Source of the DNA: Legionella norrlandica
GTDB taxonomy: Bacteria; Pseudomonadota; Gammaproteobacteria; Legionellales; Legionellaceae
Assembly: GCF_000770585.1 (NCBI RefSeq)
Contig: NZ_JNCF01000001.1
Coordinates: 62,001-126,000, forward strand
Length of the DNA stretch: 64,000 nt
Direction of reading: 5' to 3'
Shown: piece by piece, positions 9,465-20,300 of the stretch
Numbering within the stretch: the stretch's first letter is position 1
Layout: each line of letters begins with the position of its first letter
Made by a program: the position numbers and the translations under genes
Notes under the pieces: generated by a model
Databases searched by the model: none
What the model saw: the letters and a program-made list of their open reading frames with translations, nothing else
Told to the model about the DNA's origin: nothing

Positions 9465-9567
9465 CGTAACTCCCCAGGTACATCAATAGCCTCCTCTCCA
9501 CTGCGCGCGTAGCGCGTGGGGGAGAGGATTGAGGAGAGGGGGATTATAAAAAATGTCGCGAAGCGAC
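9465..9567. repeat. Left terminal inverted repeat with internal GC-rich palindromes
   Basis: 103 bp, matching 10709-10810 in inverse orientation with only a few differences (CCACTG versus CCCCG, and GGGGGATT versus GGGGGGTT). It contains a GC-rich stretch (GCGCGCGTAGCGCG), a CCTCTCC/GGAGAGG complement pair and the palindrome TCGCGAAGCGA. These are much richer in GC than the surrounding DNA and resemble REP/MITE-like elements. Confidence 0.85.
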
Positions 9568-9573
9568 CATCAT

Positions 9574-10656
9574 TTATGTTGTCACGAGCAGAGGAAGTCT
9601 AGATGAGAAGGCCTTATGGGTGGACTCCAGAATATCCCATCCTTGCTTTCTAGCCGTACTGATAAATCCACGAATTCTCGCAAAATACTCAGCACCTGCT
9701 GCTATACTATAACCAAAAGATACCTTCTGTTTACATTTCACCATAGTAAAAGGGACGCTGGGATCATGCAAAAAGCGAAGCACTCCCTCACGATGATTGT
9801 TTAGTCGAAGTAACAGATTGTGTCCATGCTTCTGTTTAGGGCGCCCTTTAATGATCTTTTGAGGCTTTAATGGTGGTTGAGACTCATGCCAGACTAAGGC
9901 CTGGGTGATGATGCTATCATAGATGCGCTCTAATCGATTGAGTTGATTTTTAGGAATGGCCTTATCGCCATAGCGATGCCTGCATCGTAGCATCAGCTTT
10001 AATAATTTACTCATTCGTGCTGCCCAGATTTCTTTATCATGCTCCACCAATGCTTTAAGTTCTCTGAGATGATGTTGATTGCATAACGCATGAGTAACTC
10101 CTGGCATTTGATAATATGGACGCCAATGATCATGTACAACTATACCTTTGACACCATCAATCAACGATTTTCGCTTGGGTGAAAAATGATAATAGGTACA
10201 GTCTGGCGTTGATAATATGTGGATCCATTGCGTTTTACCAGACACACGAAACCCTCTTTCATCTAAATTTTTTATCGGAGCTTCTTTTGCTAATACCAAG
10301 ACATTTAGCTCAAAACGCTGTAGTCGGTTATATGCTCTCTTAGAAAAAGCAGCAATTGATGCGGTAGAGATGGGAAGATTGTACATATCTGCAAATAGTG
10401 TCGTGCCTTTGTGGCCACGCTGACCACCACTTTTATTTTTTCCCTGTTCTCTCAATGAGCTTGTACGAGCTGGCTTCTTCAAACCGTCACTTGATGGTGG
10501 TTTTGAGCTGTTACTGCTATTGTTATTTAAACGTCGTTTTAATTCGGCAATTCAATCGCTTGTTTTGCCACAAGTGCCTCTAGCTCGGTAATCCGAGTCA
10601 GCAATTTGTCAATAATTTCTTCATAATTTCTTCATAATTTCTTCATAATTTTTCAT
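9574..10656 (-). pseudogene. IS66-family transposase (TnpC-like), multiply disrupted
   Basis: The family is identified by SSKPPSSDGLKKPARTSS, SGGQRGHKGTT, NLDERGFRV, VHDHWRPYYQMPGVTHALC and NQHHLRELKAL, the DDE-domain blocks of IS66 TnpC. Three lesions are visible. First, GHKGTT is joined directly to LFADMYNLPIST near 10397-10402, an in-frame loss of about 95 residues that normally hold the zinc-binding CxxC region and the start of the catalytic fold. Second, one base is missing near 10545-10548, so the N-terminal KQAIEL and ELKRRLNNNSS are out of frame. Third, an 11-bp repeat expanded to three copies just after the ATG at 10656 creates an early TGA; with one copy the frame is open. The longest open piece is 302 aa (9574-10482). 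Confidence 0.8.
10619..10651. repeat. Triplicated 11-bp repeat in the transposase 5' end
   Basis: Three perfect tandem copies of CTTCATAATTT lie immediately inside the transposase start codon. Two extra copies add 22 bp and shift the frame into a TGA; with a single copy the reading continues MKNYEEIIDKLLTRITELEA. Likely slipped-strand expansion. Confidence 0.85.
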
Positions 10657-10708
10657 GAGGTTATTTGATCATAACCACATAATTTTTCAAGTCTTTTTTT
10701 ATTTGGTA

Positions 10709-10810
10709 GTCGCTTCGCGACATTTTTTATAACCCCCCTCTCCTCAATCCTCTCCCCCACGCGCTACGCGCGCGGGGAGAGGAGGCTATTGATGTACCTG
10801 GGGAGTTACG
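10709..10810. repeat. Right terminal inverted repeat of the IS66-type element
   Basis: 102 bp, the inverted partner of 9465-9567, ending GGGGAGTTACG. Same internal palindromes. It lies 155 bp from the stop of the Rhs-linked small gene, so the element entered just downstream of the Rhs operon. Confidence 0.85.
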
Positions 10811-10888
10811 ATTTTGTTTGAACTTTACAGATTATTCTATTAACTGAATTGTCATCATCAAGCTATGGGTATTAAAATCCAGCAGAGA

Positions 10889-10940
10889 TAGCCTAGTTGC
10901 TTAGTGCATTTTCATGGGCACTCACCAAGCAATCAGGCTA
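10889..10940. terminator. Three-part inverted repeat after the Rhs-immunity operon
   Basis: TAGCCT, TTGCTT and GTGC are met in reverse order by GCAC, AAGCAA and AGGCTA, giving an interrupted ~16-bp stem around a 10-nt loop, 26 bp after the last gene of the operon (minus strand). No T-tract follows, so it may be a processing or stabilising structure rather than a strong intrinsic terminator. Confidence 0.5.
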
Positions 10941-10965
10941 CTTACTAATACGACTACAATGTTTA

Positions 10966-11373
10966 TCAACCGCATCGATGTAATGTGGCTTTTTCTGGAG
11001 CATAAAACTCCCCTCCAGGTATAGTTAATATTTGCCAACTAATTGTATTATTATTGATGTACTTAATCCGCACAGATCCTACTTTCTTACTAGTACCTGA
11101 TTTTAATTCTAATTTAACGATTTTTTTTTCCGTCTCTTTAAAATTAAAAGCATCTTCAACATCGTCAATCTTCATTCCACGATATGCGACTGTTAAATAA
11201 GAACCTCTATATGCATTTGAAATTTTACTTATAATTACTGTAAAAGAATCAATTTCTTTTACTCCATCAAAACACCATTTCCCAGAATAGTCGATCATAG
11301 CACCAATTGATTCATTTATATTTAATAAGAATATAATTAAAACATATTGTAATAATTTTTTAAGTCTACTCAT
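10966..11373 (-). CDS. Small exported protein, probable immunity protein to the Rhs muramidase tip
   Basis: 135 aa with a clear Sec signal (residues 1-24, ending ESIGA) and a mature ~110-residue domain rich in short alternating beta-strand segments. Only two cysteines remain, C34 (GKWCFDG) and C134 (HRCG), suggesting one periplasmic disulfide joining the ends. I do not recognise a named family. The ATG is one base after the Rhs stop codon, so it is translationally coupled to the toxin. A periplasmic partner is what a peptidoglycan-cleaving toxin needs, as known for other cell-wall effectors and their immunity proteins. It is AT-rich like the toxin tip, supporting joint acquisition. Function as immunity protein is inferred from position, export and composition. 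Confidence 0.7.
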   Translation of the reverse strand: MSRLKKLLQYVLIIFLLNINESIGAMIDYSGKWCFDGVKEIDSFTVIISKISNAYRGSYLTVAYRGMKIDDVEDAFNFKETEKKIVKLELKSGTSKKVGSVRIKYINNNTISWQILTIPGGEFYAPEKATLHRCG

Positions 11374-11374
11374 A

Positions 11375-14300
11375 TTAACTCTCGAACTTAATACTATTCA
11401 CACGATTTAACCAACCATTTAAAAACTCTAGTTGGTTAGACCGACTATTTGCTACTCGGGTATAGAAATTAATCTTTTCCTTTTGGTATATGTCAAACAA
11501 CTTGTGTGCGGTAATATTATTAATTGCTTTTATTGTTTTAGAACCCATTATATTATCAACCACTAAATTTCCACCTAGCATATTAATTGATTTTTGTAAT
11601 AATTTAACAGCCTGACTTGGTGCATTAACATGAAAATCATACAATGCATATGCAATGCTGATTGAATTAATCTCATCTGCCCTAATTGGGTCCCAAAATC
11701 TTTTTTTATAAATCACGGAGGCTTGTTCGTTGGTTAGATTCTTAAGGTTTTCAATAGTTGGCTCGATTCCCAGATCTGTTTTGGCAAATTTTTTAAATGT
11801 ATCCCATGTTATTCCTTTATTAGTGTAACCTCCTCTATCATTCTTATGATTGGAAATACCACCTTCATGATCAAATATTCTATTTTGTAATAACTCAAAA
11901 TTACTCTGCTGGTTAGATTCATTGCCACCTCCCACTAATTCATTGTCCAATCCCTCATACCCTCCACTACCACTCAATTGTTGGGCTAAATAATTCTGAT
12001 ATACGATATCCAAAGTTCGTTCGGGATGGGTTATGTTCAGAAGGGTGTCTGTTAAGTAAAGTTCGTCGGGTAGGGGGTTTTCGCTCGATAACTCCAGTGT
12101 TTCTTGTGGGTTGGTTGAATTGATAATCGCGGAGCCGATGGCGCTGCCGAGATTACTAGTTATAACATCTTCGACGTTGAAATGCTGGCCGGTGGTGATT
12201 GCTGCGCCTGCGGTCGTCAGGGCTCTTAGCTCTGAGGATAGAATTCCTGTGTTCAGATCGACTTTTCTTAAAGTGTGTTCCAACTTTCTTCCAGTGCTGC
12301 CTCCCATTAGACCAGCTGTTACTCCTACCAATCCCAATTCTTCCCAGTCAAAGTGTTGATGTTTTCTTAGTGCCACATTCAGCCCTTGGCTGGCAGCGTT
12401 TTGTTCCATCATTTCTGCCGCTGTTTTAATACTAAATGCTTTGGTAATGGGTAAGTTTTCCACAGAGCTCATTAAATCCTGATAGGCGTTACTATTAGAA
12501 AGACCTCGAGTCATCCCAGCTGTTGCTGCAGTAGCCAATCCTGATATCAGTGCGCCTTTGATATCAATTCCATTTTGTACCCCCATCGCTTTGGCAATGC
12601 CTTGACTGGCTATATTCCCTACAAATCCAGCCGTAAATCCAGCTGCTAAAGTACCACTCATGGTAGGAATCACCCCACCTCCTAAAACACTGGTCCCTAT
12701 TGAAAATAAGGAACTAATGCCTTCAGCAACTCCAGCAATTGCTCCTATAATACCGGCTGTAAGTACTGTGGCAACCACTGCCACGATTGCCACTACAATT
12801 TTTGCGAAAAGCCCATGGTGTTTCGTAGGCAAGGGAGGTGGGGATGGTGGTAAAAGAGTTGTTGCAGTGGTATTCCCTATCACTTGATCAGCGTTCAACA
12901 CTTTATGAGTAGCATAGGTTTGATGTTGCCCTGTTGCAACGAGAGGTATATTAATTCTCTGTCCTATATGCAAAGGACCATTATTGCTCGCTTGTGCATT
13001 CCTGTCGCTGATACCATTCGCATCGGCAATCAAATACCATAAACTGCTGTCACCATATATTTGTAAGGCAATACTTTCTAATGTATCTCCAGATTGCAGG
13101 GTATAAGCACCTAAATTGTCTTGGGTTGATTCTGGGAGAATCTCTTTGGATGTTTCTTCATTACCTCTTCCTAAATACGCAGCGCCTGTTTCAAGTTTTT
13201 TCTCGCGTCGCCACATATAATGCGCAGCGGGTGTCGCTTTTTCCTGACTACCAGTTGGGGTGAAACCACCATAAACATTCAAATATTGCTTCCCTTGTCG
13301 ATTCAGACGTAAATCGCCTATTGTTTTACCAGCAATAGTTAAATAAGTGGTTTGCCCTTCTTTATCTATCCTGGCCTTAATTCCTTCAGCGCTGCTGTTT
13401 AAATAATGAGTGGTGTTGGATTTGCCGCTATTGTCTGTTTGTGCATCAATAGCATCTGTTAACATTCCATTGACATCAAAAGAGCGAGTACTTCGGCCAT
13501 AGGTGGTAGGTTGTTTATCAATAGTTAACTTCGCATCATCAATATTTTGCTGATAACCATCCCAAAGCGCATAACTGTAATGGTGCGCTAATTCGTAACC
13601 CGGTGCGCTACTCTGCTGACTTACTTTCATATTTAAATCCGTCATATTGCCAACAGCATCATAAGCGTAGATTGTTTTGGAGATTTCTCTGTCTTTTCCA
13701 TTCAGACTGCTTTGAGCAACCAGTAAGCCATGCTCATAGGTAGTGATGTTTTTCTGAGCCACATTGCCTAAAGTATCGAATAAATTTTCCTGAATTACGC
13801 GGCCAGCTGCATCGTATGTTTTTGCCTGGAGAGAAATATTGCCTTTTTGCACCAGCTCCAATTGACTGTCTTGATTGTATTGATAACGATAATTAGTAAT
13901 TTGCCCATTTTCGTATTTTGCTGCTTCTTTAATGTTACCTGCTGCATCATAAATCATAGTACTGCCTTTATTGGCAGACATCACAATGTCACCATGAACT
14001 AATTGGCCTTTGTTCACTATCATGCGATTGTTTTCGTCATAGAGATAATAATCATCACTCTCTACTCGCTCATACCCAGTATAATTAGCAACAACTTTAG
14101 TGTGTCTAATATTTCCCACCGCATCGTATTCGTAATCAATGGACAATAAAGCATGATCCTTGTCAGGGAAGCGCTTATCCATGTCTTCAGGATTTCGTCT
14201 TCTTACCTGAATCAATCGGCCTAAGGCATCATATTGGTAATAATCTGTTTCACGTAACCATCCATCTTTGACGGTATCATTGCGCCCGGATTCCTTCCCA

Positions 14301-17300
14301 AGTAATTGTCCAGATTCATCGTAAAAATAATTCACTACTTCATGACGCGCTTCATCAGCATATTGAATGAGATCTCCGTCACCACGATAGTAGTATTTAA
14401 TCTGTTTTCCTGAGGTAGAACTTTCCTCAAGCAATTTCCCGTTAGTATTGTATTGATAAGTTGTGGTGTGTTTGCCTAAGTCAGTATGTTGCAGCAATTT
14501 GCCTTGATCATCATAACTCCAGGACTGCGAACGGCCAGAGGCATCGGTTTCCTTTGTTTTATGGCCAAAATCATTATATTCATAAAACGTCTTATAACCA
14601 CGGGCGTCCTCTCGTTGTATTTGATTACCTAATGTATCATACCAGAAGGCTGTTTCCTCTTTTTCTCCATTCTTTTGTTTGATTAATTGCCCAACTTCAT
14701 CATAAACATATTCTTGATGAGTTTTGGGAGTGTTGATAGAAACTAGCCTATTCATCTTGTCATAGGTATAAGTGGTTATTCCACCTAATTCATTGGTGGA
14801 GCAATCCATCTGATCCAATAGATTATAATGTTTGGTTCTTTGATTCCCCTTAGCGTCTACTTCTTTAATAACCCGCCCCATCGCGTCGTATTCTTTACTT
14901 ACCATGTGACCATTGGCATCCATCATAGCAATAGCCTGCCCCAGTTCATCATAAGCATAACGATTAATTGGTTTTAGATAGCGCCCTACGCCATGTTCAT
15001 CAACAATGTACACTTCTGGTAGTTCTTGCTTTATTACCTCATTAAAAGCATTATATTCATAATGTGTTTGATATCCCTGGGCATTGATAAAACTTAACCT
15101 ATTTCCCCAGCGATCAACAGTTTGAGATTGAGTGCAATACTGCAAACACACATTGCCACTCTGGTTAGCAGAATCGACTGTAAATTCTTTGGTTTGTCTA
15201 ATCAAGTGACCTAAAGCATTATAAGTGTTATTTTGTCGCTGTAGATCATACTTCCAGGTGTCTTTGTCATAACTCACTGCGGTTTCAAACCAGCTCTCTG
15301 ATAAATCAACTCCTTTTTCACCATAATTGCCGCGAAAATTATCAGTTGAAGTGACAATCTGAGTCACATGATCCATTAAATCATAGACATAAATTTGATA
15401 ATAGCCTTGGGTATTACAGCGCCAAATTCGGCCTAAACGGTCATATTCAACATGAGCATTTAAGAGGCCATCCACACCTTTTGCAATTAACTCCCCAAAA
15501 ACATTATATTGAACGTCTTCCGTTTTCACCTGACCATTGTTTTTAAAAGTTGCGGTCTGAATTAAATGATTTTCCTTGTCATATCTATATCTCTTATCCT
15601 GGATCACAAAGCTTTTATCTGGTTGAGTTAAGGCACGCCAACTACGCGCCAAATTTCCATTCTCATCATAACTGTAATAAATAGCATGATTTAAACCATC
15701 GATCTCTGCAATAAGATGTCCGTAGTCATCATACTCTTGATGGGTAGTAATATCTTTTCCTGAAGCTCCTCTGAGAGTGAAGCCCTGCTCATCAGCTTCA
15801 ATAGCTCCTTGCGCCCAGCGTCTGGTTTCTACTAAATGCCCCAAAGCATCATAAGAATAAGTAGTTGCTGACCTTGTTTCCTTAATTTTAGGTCCTACCT
15901 TAGCTATTAATTGTCCTAACTCATCGTAATAGCAATAAGAAGTGTTGCCCTTGGCGTCCACAACAGCGGTCAGATTCCCTAAAGCATCGTAGCTGTATTG
16001 AGTTGTCAAATCTCCTTTCACTGTCTCAAACGCAATCCCCTTATTCTTTTTACGCTCAAAACTGACTGCTTTTAAGGTCTTGCCTGTCATTTGGCCTAAA
16101 ACATCATAGGTAAACACAACAACCCGGTCTTTATCACTGGTTTGGGGATTAACATAGCGATTATCATCCCATTCATTGCAAACTTGAGCGTACTCGATCA
16201 TGGAGTCCATCTCACCAAATGCATCGTAAGTGTAGGCTGTCAGGTAACCTTCAGCATCAATCACTGCTGTTTTATGGCCATCCTTATCATAATAGGTCAA
16301 CGTATCAGCCCATTCTGATTCATTCATTTTTACCGATGCTTTAATGATTTCTCCGAATGAATTATAAATTGTTCGGGTTGTTGGTTTTAAGCTGACGTCA
16401 TAATGACCGGTTTTAGGATTAAACATTCTGACGGCATCACGTGACACTTCAATCACCTGATCATCCAGGTTATATTTATAAAATTCATGCCTATCGTATC
16501 TACTTACTTGGCAGGCTTTGTTAATATAAGCAACACTGTAATCGCCCTCTTTCTCCAAATAAATGGCTTGAGCGTAAACTGTTTTGCAAGCAACGCGACC
16601 GAAAGTATCATAACTATACTGAGTGAGACCACCCTGATTATCCACACTATAAATTAATAAACCTTGATCATCATACGCAAAGTGTTTCCAGTTTCCCGCT
16701 TTATCTATTGCGGCAATGCTCTCCCCAAAAGCATTGTACTTTACTTCTTCATACAGCGTTTTTATGGTTTCCTGTCTTTGCAATGACGCCGAAGTCCCTG
16801 TTTTATTGACTTTGACCTCCGGATAAATTGTTTTAATTTTACAATTTTTGTTATCGAACTCGTAAAATACGGTCTGTTTAATCCCTTCGGCATCATGAAT
16901 AACAGAAATTAAATTACCAAAATTATCATAAACGTTTCGCGTAATTATAGAGCGTCTTTCCTGCCCTGCGGATGAAGTCACTAAAATAGCAGGGGAAATG
17001 GTTTCAATTAACTGGTTAACCTCATCGTAATGATAAGTCCATACCGCTTGATTCGCTTCTGTTTTACGCAAGACATTGCCACTATTATCATAACTATATT
17101 GAACGGACGTTTGCTGGGGATTTGTTTGCGATATCAACCTCCCTGCCGTATCATATTCAAAGCTTGTTGCCCTAACAGAGTCCGCCATATTCTCAAATGC
17201 CCGTTTAATACTTTCTTCAGTAAAGTGCGCTAATTTTATTAACTCCGAGTGTTTGAATTCCTTAATCACATTGCCTGCTGCATCATAACGACGTTCAAGT

Positions 17301-20300
17301 ACTCTCCCTTCACTGCTAACTCTATATAATTCTCGTCCAGCCGCATCATAAACAAAATGATTTGTTCTATCTTTTGTGCTGACTGGGGCAGTAAAAACTG
17401 AGACATTCCCATCAGAGGCAACAAGGGTAGCGTGCACTGTACTGGCAAGAACATGTCCCAATTTATCGTACTGGTAAGATTTCGCGACTCCTTGAGGACT
17501 TATCTCTAAACAAAGACGGCCCGCTTGATCGTAAGAGTAACGAGTTGTTTGATCCAGTTTGCGATCTGGTTTTAATTGCCCTTTGATCTCCTGTAAGGTC
17601 AAATCGTTTTTTCCGCTGACACTAATTGTCTCTCCGTATTTAGTCACACTAAGCAATTGACCATTTGCGTCATAACACGATTCGATAACCCGTCCGTATT
17701 GATTGCATTGAAAGCGTAAATGATTTAAAGCATCGTATACAAAATATTGCTGCCGAGCTCCTTCTAAAGTAGGCAAAGGACGACTACCCTTTTTTAATTC
17801 ATTCATTGTTACAGCTTTGGCATAATGGCAGCTATACACTAAATTGCCATTACCATCATAGCGATAAGTAGTTACGAATCCCAATGCATCATATTCAGCC
17901 ACTACCCTACCAGCAGCATCATATTCTCTGAATTGATACTGATCATGGACTGGATCTTCTATAAGTACAGACTTAATACTTGATTCATTGTATTCTGACA
18001 ATCGAGGAATAGCTCGCGCATAGGTTACGGTTTCTATTTGATTTCCATTAATATCATAAGTGTATTCAGTGAGTACCCCACGTGCATTAATTTGATAAAG
18101 GCATTGATTATTACCGTCATAAACGTACCTGGTATCATGTCGATTAGCGTCCGTAACACAGATCAGGTTACCATTGTCATCGTATTGGTAGCTGGTTGTA
18201 ATTTGCAGTCCTTCGGGATCGATGATAGTAGCAATTTTTCTACCTAAATGATCCCACTGATAAACTGTCGTTTTATTTTTCCCAAGCGGGTTTATTACCG
18301 TTTCTCTGATCAACAACCCCCTGTCATCATAAGAGTATTTAGTAACCAAATTTAATCCATTAGGATCAACACAAGATTCAATTAAATGTCCCTTATCATC
18401 ATAGGTAAATCGTTTGATAAAACCATTAGCGTCTGTAATCTGTAATTGTCGACCTAAAGCGTCGTATTGGTAAATTGTCGTGATCTTTAATCCATCAGGA
18501 TCCTCGATTTTGGATAGAACATGCCCCTGCGCATCATATTGATAATGAATAATATGGCCTCCAGCATCTTGCTGAATAATTAAATGCCCCAAGGAATCAT
18601 AATAATACTCTTGAAATCCATTTTCAGGAGTGTCGACACGAGTTAATTGCCCTTTCTCGTCATAATAAAAGCTCGTTTTATATCCATTGCCATCCATTAC
18701 AGCAATTTTATCCCCAAAAGCATTAAACTGAGTTATAACCTGAATATTTTCCTGAGAATGCGTCAAAATAAAAGAATTATTGATATCATCGTAGACAAAT
18801 TCTTTAATAGGTTTGGACGTGGTGTAATCGGTTTCCCACAACACTCGACCAAAAGCATCATAGCCGACTCTTTTTGATTTATTATTTGCATTAGTAAAAA
18901 GTATTTGCTCATCTTTTTTGTTATACAAAAAGCTGATGCTGTTATTTCTCCCATCCACTTTTTTTATAACCCGGCCATAGGCATCGTAATGAATAAACTC
19001 CTTTATCGCAGCCCCATCGGAATCGTCTACTGTAGAGGTCAGAAACCCTCGACGATCGTAGTCAAAGTTTTTTACTTTATTATTTTGAGAGTCAATTTTC
19101 TGAATGGTGTGACTTATTTCTCCAAAGGCATTATAACTATTTATTTCAAGCCCACTATTCCCTATGTATTTTCTTTCTAATTGACCCGCACTATTATACT
19201 CATAACGTATTACTTCATCCTGCTGATCATTTTTAATCAAATCGAGACTGACCTTAATTCTCTCAGTAGTATCGTGCTGCTGGTTTAATTTTAAATAGGA
19301 ACTGTATTTTCTAGTGAACTCGATTTGATTAAAAGAGTTAAAATACGTTTCAACAACAGCACCATCATCCTGGACTGTATACCTCAATCTTGCGAATTCA
19401 TCATAAAAATATCGTGTGGTTTGGTGCAAAGCATTGGTTTGTGAACGCAGCAACCCTGTATTGTCATACTCGAAATGAATACCATGCTTCTGCCAAATAA
19501 CCTCGATCTCCTCCTCACTCAGACCATCTTGATTCACCAAGCGACTCCCTGCTTCATCCAAGCTCTGAATGATTCGCCCTAAACCATCGTATCGGTAACA
19601 TTGTTGACGTGATTGATGTATTTTATAATCACTAACAGTTTTAGAGACTCTGTTTCCCACTTCGTCATAAGCGTAAGTAATCACTTTGCCATTCTGGGTT
19701 TTTTCTTCTACGAGCAACCCCAGATCATTATATTTGTAATAGGTATGATGATCATTGTTCATAGATTGCGGGCGAATTTGCTCTATCGTGGTATGTTCAT
19801 TGAGTAAGGCAACATGAATGGCCTTTTCGTAAGCACATGATTCTTTAAGCAAACCACTTTCGCTGTAGCGATATTCTATGAGATATCCCTCTCCATCAAT
19901 CTCAGCTATTTTTAGCCCACGCCCATCATAGAGAGTATAAATATGAACATCCCGGCGTTTGTCACTTGTTGGTTTATCCGTTAACCAATCACCACTTAAC
20001 TGTTGCGAGACGACATTATAGTATTTACAAACTTCAACAAGCTGCCCCATCGTATTATAACGATAAGACTTAGCGAAACCTTCGCCGTTTATTTCTGCTT
20101 GCAGCCTTCCCAGTTGATCATAATAGTAATAAACAGCCCGATCCTGATGAGATGCCTTTAGCTGAATGTCATTCATACTGAGGAGCCGTTGGGGATTATA
20201 ATTAACAAGTCTATTAGCAAATGCAATACTCAATAGAACATGCCCTTCCGCATCATATTGGTAAGAAGTGATTGCACCTGTCGATTCGATATGCAACTTG

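Larger units (their letters stand above)
9465..10810. mobile_element. IS66-type insertion element with ~100-bp terminal inverted repeats, degenerate
   Basis: A 1346-bp unit is bounded by near-identical inverted ends that start CGTAACTCCCC and contain a single transposase-type gene. The GTAA near the tip fits IS66-family ends, but ends of this length are unusual for that family, which normally has 15-30 bp. There is no tnpA/tnpB, as in the single-gene ISBst12-like branch. The outside 8-mers (TACTTTTT left, ATTTTGTT right) do not match, so a clean target duplication is absent. The transposase is broken three ways (see its entry), so this copy is immobile by itself. Confidence 0.75.

Noticed and set aside
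10619..10651. CRISPR-like repeat array
   Set aside because: The tandem units are only 11 bp with no spacers and lie within a transposase gene.
9465..10810. Target-site duplication of the IS66-type element
   Set aside because: The flanking 8-mers (TACTTTTT and ATTTTGTT) differ, so no duplication can be claimed.
12111..12887. Several plus-strand open stretches (e.g. 12111-12359, 12660-12887)
   Set aside because: They are mirror-frame shadows of the Rhs gene with no ribosome binding sites or family features.
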